From Hellea balneolensis DSM 19091 (GTDB taxonomy: Bacteria; Pseudomonadota; Alphaproteobacteria; Caulobacterales; Maricaulaceae): a stretch of DNA of 64,000 nucleotides. Of the stretch, positions 54,139 through 63,110 are shown one piece after another. Position numbers and translations under genes: made by a program. The stretch lies in the NCBI RefSeq assembly GCF_000428525.1, contig NZ_AUAC01000003.1, forward strand, positions 372,001 to 436,000, given 5' to 3'. How positions within the stretch are numbered: position 1 is the first letter of the stretch; each line of letters opens with the position of its first letter. The notes under the pieces are model-generated. The model was not told the origin of the DNA and searched no databases. It saw nothing but the letters and a program-made list of their open reading frames with translations.

Positions 54139-57100
54139 ATGGCGTCACTTCAGGACTCATTTGATTCATTAACCGCGCTTTATACTGCAGATGAAGAGAG
54201 TCTGCTGAAGTCTCTAATAAAGACAAGCAACCTCACTAAAAGCGACAGAGCAGAAATAGAATCACTGGCAGCGCGATATGTTGAAAATCTACGCGGCGAC
54301 ATGAGCAACATCCAATTAATGGATTCATTCCTGCTTGAATATGACCTGTCCTCCCAAGAAGGCTTGACTTTGATGCGGCTCGCCGAAGCACTGATCAGAA
54401 CCCCTGACTTTGAAACGAGCCGCTTATTAATGCGCGATAAGTTAAGTGATGCTGAGTGGGCATCTCATGCGCGGCAGAGCCGCTCATTTTTAGTTAATCA
54501 AGCGACATCAGGCCTAAGGTTGACTAAAACATGGATAGAGGCCACGGGGGGTGTTGACGTTAAAAATCTAGCGGCCCGTATCGGGGACCGCGGGATGGAA
54601 TTGGGCGTTGCCAGAGCCATGAGCATTATGGGGCAGCATTTTGTTTTGGGCCGCGATATAGTCGAGGCCGTCAAGCACTCTCAAAAAGCGGAAGCTCAAG
54701 GCTTTAGCTATTCTTATGACATGCTGGGCGAGGCGGCTTATACGCAATCTGATGCCGAGAAATATTTCCAAGCTTACCTTACGGCCATTGAGTATTTGTC
54801 CAAAAATGCATCTGCCAATCAAGACATAAGCACATCAGCCGGTATTTCGATTAAGCTTTCAGCTCTCCACCCGCGATATGAATATGCTAAAAGACAGAGC
54901 TGTGTTCCACCGCTTTTAGAGAAAATAATAAAATTGGCTGAAATTGCCAAAGCCGCGAATTTAAGCCTAACGATTGATGCTGAGGAATGTGACCGCCTTG
55001 AGGTTTCGCTTCTGATTTTTGATCAGCTTTTAAAGGCCCCGAGCCTTTCTGATTGGGGCGGCTTAGGTATCGTCGTCCAATCCTATCAAAGACGAGCAAC
55101 CGCGACTATCTCTTGGCTGATTAAAGCAAGCCGAGCCGCAAAGCGAAGGATCACCGTCAGGCTCGTAAAGGGAGCTTATTGGGATATGGAAATTAAGCGA
55201 GCTCAGGAATTGGGCTTAGAGAGCTACCCGGTTTTCACGCGCAAAGAGAACACTGATATCAGCTATATTGCGTGCGCCCGGCTTTTACTCGACGCAGAGA
55301 ATGTGATTTATCCCCAATTTGCGACGCATAACGCATTAACCGCGGCTAGCATTGTTAAGATGGCGCGCGCGTCTCAACCCTATGAGTTTCAGCGCTTACA
55401 CGGCATGGGAGAGGGGCTGCACCAAGATCTGATGCAGGAAACAGGCGTGAGCTGCCGCATTTATGCCCCCGTTGGACAGCATAAAGACCTACTGCCTTAT
55501 TTAGTAAGGCGGCTTCTGGAAAATGGAGCCAATAGCTCCTTTGTGAATCAGCAATTTGATGAAAAAATCCCCGTCTCAAGCATCATCCAAGACCCGTTTG
55601 AGCTCGCGGCTGAAAATCCGGTTGCAGCACATCCAAAACTGCCGGCTCCAACAAATATTTTTGGCGGTGTGCGTCATGCGGGGGCAGGGTGGGATGTCAC
55701 GCAATCCGATGTTTCTCGCTGTGCTGACGCTTTGGCAGCTGCATATGAGCCCTATGAGGCCAAGGACCCTAAGTCCAAGCTTTTGAAACGCGCATCTACC
55801 GAGATCTACAACCCTGCAAAACTGCAACAAAGTGTCGGTCGCTATGTTCCGTCTGCTACGCAGGACATTGATTTGGCTCTAAAAAAGGCGAAAAAATCCA
55901 AATGGCCAAAAAAGTTTACAACAGAGCAACGCGCCGACTGTCTTGAAAAATTCGCAGATAGTCTGGAAGAGCAGATGGAAAGCTTTTTACAGCTCTGTAC
56001 ATTAGAGGCTGGAAAAACATATTTGGACGGAGTGGCCGAAGTCAGAGAGGCTGTGGATTTTTGCCGTTATTATGCACAGCAAGCCCGCCGAAAAACTATG
56101 TCACGGAGACAGCCCCTTGGCATCATCGCCTGTATCTCGCCTTGGAATTTTCCCTTGGCTATTTTCATCGGACAGATTGCGGCGTCCTTGGCTGTAGGCA
56201 ATACGGTCATTGCAAAACCGGCTGAGCAAACGCCGCTTATCGCGCATAAGGCTATAACTCTACTCTATGCTGCAGGGGTGCCCAAAGATGCCGTGCACCT
56301 TATTATGGGTGATGGCGCTCTGTTGGGCAGTCATTTGACACATCACCAAGATATAAACGGGGTTTGTTTTACAGGGTCTACCAAGACAGCAAAGATAATC
56401 GCAAAGAGCCTAGCCGATACAAATCGATCAGCAATTCCCTTTATTGCGGAGACAGGCGGTCTGAATGCTATGATCGTCGATTCAACCGCTTTACTTGAAC
56501 AGGCCGTGCAGGATGTTCTGGATTCTGCATTTCAAAGTGCAGGCCAAAGATGTTCCGCTTGCCGCTTAGTTTGTATTCAAGAGGATATAGCGGAAGATTT
56601 TATAAATATGCTCTCAGGCGCTATGGCAGACCTAACAATAGGTGATCCAGCCCTTCTGAGCACGGATATCGGTCCGGTAATTGACAAAGTTGCTCATGAA
56701 AACATCGCCGCCTATATCGATGAAATGTCAAAGACGTTTAAAGTGATTGGTTCAACAGGCGGTTTAATAAAGGGCACAAATTTCAAAGATTTACAGGGGC
56801 ATTTTATATCCCCAATTGCATTCGAAATAGAGGCTATTTCACAGTTGACGCGGGAGATATTCGGCCCTGTTCTTCATGTGGTTCGTTTCAAAGCTGAAGC
56901 TATATCCAAAACTATTGATGATATAAATGCTTTGGGCTTTGGGTTGACCATGGGCCTGCATAGCCGCTTGGACAGCCGTGTAAAATCGATCAGCAAAAAA
57001 GCTAATGTCGGGAATCTCTACATTAACCGCAACCAGATCGGCGCAGTTGTAGGTGTGCAACCCTTTGGCGGAGAAGGCTTATCAGGGACGGGGCCAAAAG

Positions 57101-57813
57101 CCGGCGGGCCGCATTATCTCATGAGGTTATCTGCCAAAGAGATGGCGCCGCAACACTCAGAAAAGACACAAATCCGGCCAGCTCTCTCTCTAACACATAC
57201 CAGCCCGTCGCCTGAGACGATGGATGTCATTCATGGCGCAAAGGCCGCATCGCAAAGATGGGTAAAGACTATGGCGCATGCTGAACGGCTAGCATGTTTA
57301 AACTCTATATTCTCTAATGATGGTGAAACTACTGTCAGGCTAGCTTTAAGCGGTATGAAAATGCAACTCGAGTTGCCGGGGCCCACAGGAGAAACAAATA
57401 CGCTTACCCTTCATCCGCGCGGCGTTATCTTATGCATGGGTGAGGAAGATGACATTACTGACCAAATGAAAACAGCGCTCGCCATGGGGAATAGCGTCAT
57501 AGTTCACCCGCTTTCTGGCCGTGACAGCATAGAGGCCTGTGCCAAAGCTATCGAGGCGAGAACCGGGATAAATAATCTCATCACACTTCTTCATGAAAAT
57601 GAGCTAAACGATATTTTAAACGGCCCCATAGACGGAGCCGCTATTGATGGAGCGCTTCGTAATACAGTTGGAGAGTTTCTGTGTCGCCGCCCCGGGACTA
57701 TTTTGCCTCTCCTAAGTGCGGCCTCTGACCCCTACAGATATTGCCATGAACGCACAATCACAAACAATACCACAGCCGCAGGAGGCAATGCGTCACTCCT
57801 GACAATGGTTTAG
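54139..57813 (+). CDS. putA: Bifunctional proline utilisation protein PutA
   Basis: It oxidises proline to glutamate by proline dehydrogenase and P5C dehydrogenase. PRODH residues: LSLTIDAEECDRLEV, RLVKGAYWDMEIKRAQ, FQRLHGMGEG (to about residue 500). P5CDH residues: NPW-type SPWNFPLAIFIGQIAASLAV, catalytic Glu in FIAETGGLNAM, Cys in SAGQRCSACR. A third, ALDH-like C-terminal domain ends in ERTITNNTTAAGGNAS. It lacks the ribbon-helix-helix DNA-binding domain of E. coli PutA, fitting regulation by the adjacent Lrp-type protein. The start at 54139 follows TTAGGAAATGTC; the frame also has an ATG at 54103. Confidence 0.95.
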   Translation: MASLQDSFDSLTALYTADEESLLKSLIKTSNLTKSDRAEIESLAARYVENLRGDMSNIQLMDSFLLEYDLSSQEGLTLMRLAEALIRTPDFETSRLLMRDKLSDAEWASHARQSRSFLVNQATSGLRLTKTWIEATGGVDVKNLAARIGDRGMELGVARAMSIMGQHFVLGRDIVEAVKHSQKAEAQGFSYSYDMLGEAAYTQSDAEKYFQAYLTAIEYLSKNASANQDISTSAGISIKLSALHPRYEYAKRQSCVPPLLEKIIKLAEIAKAANLSLTIDAEECDRLEVSLLIFDQLLKAPSLSDWGGLGIVVQSYQRRATATISWLIKASRAAKRRITVRLVKGAYWDMEIKRAQELGLESYPVFTRKENTDISYIACARLLLDAENVIYPQFATHNALTAASIVKMARASQPYEFQRLHGMGEGLHQDLMQETGVSCRIYAPVGQHKDLLPYLVRRLLENGANSSFVNQQFDEKIPVSSIIQDPFELAAENPVAAHPKLPAPTNIFGGVRHAGAGWDVTQSDVSRCADALAAAYEPYEAKDPKSKLLKRASTEIYNPAKLQQSVGRYVPSATQDIDLALKKAKKSKWPKKFTTEQRADCLEKFADSLEEQMESFLQLCTLEAGKTYLDGVAEVREAVDFCRYYAQQARRKTMSRRQPLGIIACISPWNFPLAIFIGQIAASLAVGNTVIAKPAEQTPLIAHKAITLLYAAGVPKDAVHLIMGDGALLGSHLTHHQDINGVCFTGSTKTAKIIAKSLADTNRSAIPFIAETGGLNAMIVDSTALLEQAVQDVLDSAFQSAGQRCSACRLVCIQEDIAEDFINMLSGAMADLTIGDPALLSTDIGPVIDKVAHENIAAYIDEMSKTFKVIGSTGGLIKGTNFKDLQGHFISPIAFEIEAISQLTREIFGPVLHVVRFKAEAISKTIDDINALGFGLTMGLHSRLDSRVKSISKKANVGNLYINRNQIGAVVGVQPFGGEGLSGTGPKAGGPHYLMRLSAKEMAPQHSEKTQIRPALSLTHTSPSPETMDVIHGAKAASQRWVKTMAHAERLACLNSIFSNDGETTVRLALSGMKMQLELPGPTGETNTLTLHPRGVILCMGEEDDITDQMKTALAMGNSVIVHPLSGRDSIEACAKAIEARTGINNLITLLHENELNDILNGPIDGAAIDGALRNTVGEFLCRRPGTILPLLSAASDPYRYCHERTITNNTTAAGGNASLLTMV

Positions 57814-58007
57814 GGTTTTCCGAGCAGCTCTATGGTCGGGATGCAAAGCCATAGTTTTGGACTCCATGAGGATATGGCATTTTCGAAAAAAATATATCTG
57901 AAAGAAAAGTTTCCATATCCTTTAACTTCTAAATATCTTTTCCTGTTTTCTCGAAAAGTATAAACGGGTAAGAGGGACACATAATGAGATGAGTAGTTTG
58001 GAGGCAT

Positions 58008-58023
58008 GCGTTCCGCGGAACGC
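58008..58023. repeat. Perfect 16-bp palindrome
   Basis: GCGTTCCGCGGAACGC is its own complement. It lies in the 730-bp gap between putA and the accessory genes. A possible operator; no gene reads away from it. An 80-codon leftward frame at 57810-58052 crosses it but has no ribosome-binding site and I do not call it. Confidence 0.6.
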
Positions 58024-58104
58024 TCATCACGTTTACTAAATATACGCAACATAAGCTCGGTGTCACGCTATACGTATTACTTTTGGTATGGCCATTTAAT
58101 TAAC

Positions 58105-58122
58105 GCAAGAATGCATTCTTGC
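58105..58122. repeat. Perfect 18-bp palindrome
   Basis: GCAAGAATGCATTCTTGC is its own complement, in the same gap. Further right, CAATAACTTAAA occurs twice (about 58219 and 58301). I see no coding potential in this stretch. Confidence 0.6.
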
Positions 58123-58409
58123 CTATTCCTGATGATTTCTGACGTTATCGGTTCTATTGTACAAAATCAAAATCATTGAATGGCACCAAGGAGTAGCGAT
58201 GGGGATCGCAATTTTTCCAATAACTTAAACGTACTTGGTAGAAGTATAATGGCGCACCGGGGACGACAAGACCCGGAAACAATTAGACTATATATTACAA
58301 TAACTTAAATGGCATGAAAATGTCAATATACTGATTATTGTTACCACAATTCGCACCATATCGGCAGTTTTGGGAAATCCCCGAATCTAGCTTTATCCCG
58401 CTAAGCCAA

Positions 58410-58445
58410 AGGCTATTCGTAGCGTAAGCGTGAAGCGAATAGCCT
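58410..58445. repeat. Inverted repeat at the boundary of the accessory region
   Basis: AGGCTATTCG and CGAATAGCCT are exact complements around 16 bases. It lies about 100 bases before the last gene of the fic-helicase-GIY operon and could terminate it, or mark an insertion edge. There is no T-run. Confidence 0.5.
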
Positions 58446-58542
58446 GCCCGTCCGGCGAGGACGCGGAGCAATAGTTGTGGCTAGGTGAGGGGTCGATGGC
58501 CCTTCGATTCTGTTGAGGAACGGGTAGGTTTTTAGAAAAACC

Positions 58543-59733
58543 TTAGTTGTCGCCACCAGTCTTTTCGAATGATGCAGTGTCTCTATTGTAAGTGAAATCC
58601 TGAATTTTCTGCGACCTTATAAGCTCAACAGCCTTGGCCACAGCTTGCGGCGTTACAAAAAACCACTCCCTAGGTTTCACCAGGTTTCCGAACCTATCTG
58701 GAATTTCAACCTGCATCTGAGCATCTTGAAAAATGTGTTGAAGCATCTTTTCGAGTTTATTTCGGTTAACATTGTAAAGCGTATATTCGTCCACAATCTC
58801 GACTTCTCCTAGTAGATAGGTGGCTTCTTTGGAGGCGTTTGCTATCCGTGTTTTAACGCTATTTTTGGTAACTCCAACCTTTAGGATCGCATCCCTGATT
58901 GGTAAAATTTGCGGCAAGTTTGACTTTGAACGAAGAACATAAATTGTTCCTGTCTCGTTTTCTTTCTGATCGGCAAATAACGGCCCCGCATTGGGTTCCG
59001 TGATTGATCGGCCTCGTTCATCGCCGTTTAGCGCTCGTTGTAAGGAACGCATTAGTAAGCCACTTTCGGTACCGTTATCAAAAATAACTCGTAATCTTGC
59101 GTCGAAAAGATTCTTGCCCGTGGCCTTTTTTTCTTCACCTTTCCAAGCGATATAAGCCATCTGTCCGTTCAGTATAAACAAACGGCCAACATCAAAATCT
59201 TCCTGGGTCGCCGCCGTTCTCGTTTCCCGAATACCCGTCTTCAACTCGCCTTTAACGACCTTAAAGATTGGCTCAAACAACTCAAAGTCTCGACAGACTT
59301 CCCGCCCAGCAATCTCCTCCGCTGCACGGCGATGAGCAACGGGTGAGACATTTCTTAGCTTAGTGATATCTGTATCTACAGGAGCTTCACTTGCCCCTAA
59401 CGATGCAAGCAATGCTTCGTCATCTAGGTCGGCAGAAGCGCTTCTGTCTATATCTCCCCCAGCTAACAAACCATCTTTGTCAATGTCCGTCAGAAGTTGA
59501 AGCGCTTGTGCATTTTCTCTCAGCCTATCAAGACGAACTGCATAAAGGCGTTCGAAAATGTCGTTGTCTTCTCCATGCTTGGGAGCACGATCATGCTCTT
59601 CATAAAAGCGTTGAATATCTTCAAACCCTGCAATCAAACGCGCTTCAAGAGCGGTGTAGGTGCGGGGGGCTTCCACCTTAACATCAACGCCAAGCTCCGC
59701 AAGCAGAGCTTCATCTGAAAGCGCTTCTGTCAC
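58543..59733 (-). CDS. GIY-YIG-like (T5orf172/MUG113-type) nuclease-domain protein
   Basis: The 396-residue protein has an N-terminal region with IQRFYEEHDRAPKHGEDN (about 38-55), a central region, and a C-terminal GIY-YIG-like domain from about residue 262: GTIYVLRSK, LKVGVTKNSVKTRIANA, VDEYTLYNVNRNKLEKMLQH, REWFFV. The GIY/YIG pair is replaced by TIYVL and KVGVT as in T5orf172 members. It begins with GTG overlapping the helicase stop (GTGA), so the two are made together. Nuclease activity is inferred. Confidence 0.8.
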   Translation of the reverse strand: MTEALSDEALLAELGVDVKVEAPRTYTALEARLIAGFEDIQRFYEEHDRAPKHGEDNDIFERLYAVRLDRLRENAQALQLLTDIDKDGLLAGGDIDRSASADLDDEALLASLGASEAPVDTDITKLRNVSPVAHRRAAEEIAGREVCRDFELFEPIFKVVKGELKTGIRETRTAATQEDFDVGRLFILNGQMAYIAWKGEEKKATGKNLFDARLRVIFDNGTESGLLMRSLQRALNGDERGRSITEPNAGPLFADQKENETGTIYVLRSKSNLPQILPIRDAILKVGVTKNSVKTRIANASKEATYLLGEVEIVDEYTLYNVNRNKLEKMLQHIFQDAQMQVEIPDRFGNLVKPREWFFVTPQAVAKAVELIRSQKIQDFTYNRDTASFEKTGGDN

Positions 59734-61820
59734 GTCTCGCTCGCTTTCCGTTTGGCCACATACCTCGCTAATGCAGCAACGCCTTCGGCCATTTTACGCT
59801 CCCAAGGATCGGCGGCTTTTAATGAAGGCGGACGCCCATGAGACTTCATAAAGCCTCTCGCTTTCATCGCCAGGTCGCGGGCCTCATCCTCTCCGAGCGC
59901 AATCTTTTTACTGACAATGACAGCTTGAAGCTGGCGCAATGTGCTTTCGTTCATTTGCACAGATAAGATTGCGTAAGCTTGCTGAAATGGGTTGATAGAA
60001 TCAATCAAATCAACGTCTAAATCTCTTACTTCCAACGCAAACTTTCTGATACCGTTTAGAAGCTGGGTGTTTGATTTTGGCTCATCGTCATCAGGCTCAA
60101 GGCCATTTCCTTCATTGGCCACCTGTATCATATTCATGGCTGCGACGACCCGCTGACGTGCAGCTTCCGCGTCTTCCTCAGAGAATTCTGGGTGACGTTT
60201 TCGAACAATGTTCATTGTACGCATTACGGTTGTTTCCTGAGGTATTGCCTCGGGATTAAACAACGCCTGCTCCCGTAAAACTCGGTCGCTGTACACGTCA
60301 GCTACAAGGTCTTTGATGCCCTCCTCGCAGACGCGGCGACCCTCCGGAGTGGTAGGCTCCTTCAATCCTTTGACTTCTATAACAAACTCGGCCTGGTCAC
60401 CTTCCCGCACTTCGCTTGAGACACCAATGTTCGTTTTATTAGGGTCATATCCCCCTTCGCCATAGTCCAGACCTTCTTGAGGCTTACTCTGCTCTGGCGG
60501 TTTCTTAGGAGTAAACTTGAAATTGGGAATGAGCACTTGCTCCATCAACAGCGAAGCTGCGATAGCTTTCAGCGTATCATTAATTGCGTCGGCAACTACG
60601 CCATCATCTGCCGTTGGTTCGGCGATTAAATTGGTGAACTTTGCACGAGTTTTCCCTGGTGCATCGCGCGTAGCTCTTCCGATAATTTGAACGATTTCCG
60701 TTAAGCTAGAGCGATATCCAACCGTCAAAGCATGTTCACACCAAATCCAATCAAACCCTTCTTTCGCCATGCCCAGAGCAATAATTATATCAACCCAATC
60801 GCGATCACCGTTTGCGCGTGGGTCTTTTAGAGAACCCATAACGACATCGCGGTCTTTCTCATCCTCAACCAAATCAGCCACTCGCAAAATGCGGCCCTCT
60901 GGCGTTTTGATTAAATGGAATCCCGTTTCTTTATCCTTGCCTTGCCACTCACCTAGCGAACTCATGATAGCGTTAGCTTCTTCAATTTTGTCTTTTGTGG
61001 ACTCTCGCGCATTCACGTTTGGAATGTGAATGATAGTTTTTTCAGCGGGGTCAAGAACGGCCTGGATAGGTGTTAGACCTGTCTCATCATCCTTTTGCAG
61101 GTAGCTGCCTGAATAAAAATAATAGCCTAGCCCAAGCGTCTTTAGGTGCTCATATCCGTTAAGCTGCTCATAGTAAGTATACACCACAGTTTGAAATTTT
61201 TCTTCGTCACCTGGAGACAAAACAGGCACCGCATCGCCCCGAAAATAGCTCCCTGTCATCGCAACAACATGAGCCTTATCTCGCTCAATCAAAGCTGTTA
61301 GTTGCTGCCCCAGAACATTATCATCACTCATAGAAACATGATGAAATTCATCGATAGCAAGTAAACAATCGTCCAACACTTCCGAGCCGTATTCAGCGAA
61401 AGCATTCCTAAATGTAGAATGCGTACAAATCAAAATCTGGTCGTCACTTTCAAGAAACTTACCGAATAAGACCTTCGTTGAGTCATCAGGCGCGTTGCAT
61501 AAATTCCATCTAGGCTCGACTGTGAAGTCTGCCCAAAATCCATGCTCCATCAAATTAGTATCAGAAAAACTGCCGCCAATAGACCGCTCCGGCACGACTA
61601 TCACGGCTTTCTTCAAACCCTGCTTATGCAGTTTATCCAGCGCTATAAACATAAGCGCTCGGCTTTTGCCCGATGCAGGTGGCGACTTGATTAAGAGATA
61701 CTGATAACCGCGTTTTGAATAGGCGCGGCGCTGCATCTCCCGCATACCCATCTCATCGGACGTTGTAGATGCCTTGGATTGCGCAAACTTATATGTCGAT
61801 GATGGTAGGTTGGTTTTCAT
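59730..61820 (-). CDS. SF2 (DEAD/DEAH-like) helicase
   Basis: The 696-residue protein has Walker A IKSPPASGKSRALMF (about 43-57), motif II LLAIDEFHH, motif III AMTGSY and motif VI EIVQIIGRATR. The closing region ends GFMKSHGRPPSLKAADPWER, similar in shape to the N-terminal motif of the GIY-YIG partner. An internal region (about 440-560) may be a partner-binding domain. ATG overlaps the fic stop (ATGA). Its DNA or RNA substrate is unknown. Confidence 0.9.
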   Translation of the reverse strand: MKTNLPSSTYKFAQSKASTTSDEMGMREMQRRAYSKRGYQYLLIKSPPASGKSRALMFIALDKLHKQGLKKAVIVVPERSIGGSFSDTNLMEHGFWADFTVEPRWNLCNAPDDSTKVLFGKFLESDDQILICTHSTFRNAFAEYGSEVLDDCLLAIDEFHHVSMSDDNVLGQQLTALIERDKAHVVAMTGSYFRGDAVPVLSPGDEEKFQTVVYTYYEQLNGYEHLKTLGLGYYFYSGSYLQKDDETGLTPIQAVLDPAEKTIIHIPNVNARESTKDKIEEANAIMSSLGEWQGKDKETGFHLIKTPEGRILRVADLVEDEKDRDVVMGSLKDPRANGDRDWVDIIIALGMAKEGFDWIWCEHALTVGYRSSLTEIVQIIGRATRDAPGKTRAKFTNLIAEPTADDGVVADAINDTLKAIAASLLMEQVLIPNFKFTPKKPPEQSKPQEGLDYGEGGYDPNKTNIGVSSEVREGDQAEFVIEVKGLKEPTTPEGRRVCEEGIKDLVADVYSDRVLREQALFNPEAIPQETTVMRTMNIVRKRHPEFSEEDAEAARQRVVAAMNMIQVANEGNGLEPDDDEPKSNTQLLNGIRKFALEVRDLDVDLIDSINPFQQAYAILSVQMNESTLRQLQAVIVSKKIALGEDEARDLAMKARGFMKSHGRPPSLKAADPWERKMAEGVAALARYVAKRKASET

Positions 61821-62974
61821 AAGGGTTCAGTTCCTAATTCCAATATTGTGAGCGCTTCCTGGTAGGCAAAAAGACGGTTGCGTTTCACGTCATTGGCTTG
61901 TGTAATTACGCCCAATTCACCGAGGCGACTTAGCGCTGTTCTAACGGTTGGGGTCGTCAATCCGGTAATATCTGCGAGCGCGTTAGCTCCCGCAACCATA
62001 TTCTCTTTCATCGCGTCAAATATTCGCAAGACGGAGTCCGCTGGTGATCCTGCGTCTCGAATTTTAGCGAGATCGCGCTCAAACAAGGCGAGTAAATTCT
62101 GCGCGGTTAACACCCCTTGGGCAGATGTTTCTTCGATTCCCTCTAAGAAGAAAATAACCCATTCCATCCAGGTCGCTTCGAATCGCGTCTCAGAAAGTAG
62201 CTTATAATACTGCTCTCTTTTGGATTTTAGATAGAGGCTGACATAGAGAATAGGCACGTCGAGCACACCGCTATCGAGCAACATAAGTACAATTAGCAAA
62301 CGCCCTAAACGTCCATTTCCGTCTAAGAAGGGATGGATTGTTTCGAATTGCGCATGAACAAGCGCGGCCTTGATTAACGGACTTTGCGAGAGCGTGTCGG
62401 CATGAATAAATTGCTCCAAGTCCGACATTAGCTCGACGACTTTATCTGGTGGGGGCGGCACAAAAACAGCCGTCGATGGTCGTGTCCCACCTATCCAGTT
62501 TTGTGAAGTTCGAAACTCTCCAGGCCGCTTTGTCGCGCCCCTTGCGCCCTTCAATAAGATGGCATGTAGCTCTTTCAGGAGCCGCGTAGAAAGCGGCAAA
62601 TCATTCAATCGCTCTAATCCAGCATTCAGCGCCGTGACGTAGTTTGAGACTTCTTCCACGTCATCGACAGGCACACGCGCATCGCCCCCCGTTTCAAAAA
62701 CAAGCAAATCAGAAAGCGAGGATTGTGTGCCTTCGATCTGAGACGACAGCAGCGCCTCCTTACGCGTGTAGTAATACAAAAACACATCAGGGTTAGGTAG
62801 GATAAGGCGAATGCCATCCAAGCGCCCCAGGGCGCGATTTGCGCGTGTTAAAGCCTGTGTGAGCCGCGTATCAGCCATATCCAATACTGGCGGCAGCGCG
62901 TTCGGCACAAAGGCCTGTATAGCTTCACCGAAGGCAAAGGCGTCTACATATTTACCTGATAAGGTTTTACTCAT
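61817..62974 (-). CDS. Fic family AMPylase-like protein with C-terminal winged helix
   Basis: The 385-residue protein carries the Fic motif HPFLDGNGRLGRLL (about 218-231) and the N-terminal inhibitory helix SSQIEGTQSS (about 86-95), so it is a self-inhibited Fic enzyme expected to transfer AMP to protein side chains. A C-terminal winged helix (LADITGLTTPTVRTALSRLG) suggests DNA binding. The start at 62974 avoids a TTG-started leader. It is the first gene of a coupled three-gene operon. Confidence 0.92.
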   Translation of the reverse strand: MSKTLSGKYVDAFAFGEAIQAFVPNALPPVLDMADTRLTQALTRANRALGRLDGIRLILPNPDVFLYYYTRKEALLSSQIEGTQSSLSDLLVFETGGDARVPVDDVEEVSNYVTALNAGLERLNDLPLSTRLLKELHAILLKGARGATKRPGEFRTSQNWIGGTRPSTAVFVPPPPDKVVELMSDLEQFIHADTLSQSPLIKAALVHAQFETIHPFLDGNGRLGRLLIVLMLLDSGVLDVPILYVSLYLKSKREQYYKLLSETRFEATWMEWVIFFLEGIEETSAQGVLTAQNLLALFERDLAKIRDAGSPADSVLRIFDAMKENMVAGANALADITGLTTPTVRTALSRLGELGVITQANDVKRNRLFAYQEALTILELGTEPL

Positions 62975-62980
62975 TAGCTC

Positions 62981-63101
62981 GCTTAAGAAAGAAAACCCCA
63001 AGTTTTTTTCTTAAGGCTCAGTTAGAATCGAACTCTTTCCTAACAGATTACTTAAAAAAATAAAAGGCCGATTTCTTTCTTAAGGATATTTTTAAGAAAG
63101 A
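62981..63101 (-). promoter_or_regulatory. Four TTTCTTAAG boxes in the fic regulatory region
   Basis: The boxes read CTTAAGAAAGAAAA (62982), TTTTTTTCTTAAG (63003), TTTCTTTCTTAAG (63072) and TTAAGAAAGA (63092). They form two inverted pairs; the second pair is exact over ten bases with an eight-base spacer. The first box lies about eight bases before the fic ATG. They are the likely operators of this operon; the Fic winged helix is a candidate binder. Confidence 0.75.
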
Positions 63102-63110
63102 CCTTTGAAA

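Noticed and set aside
57810-58052. 80-codon minus-strand frame after putA
   Set aside because: No ribosome-binding site, no motif, crosses a perfect palindrome.
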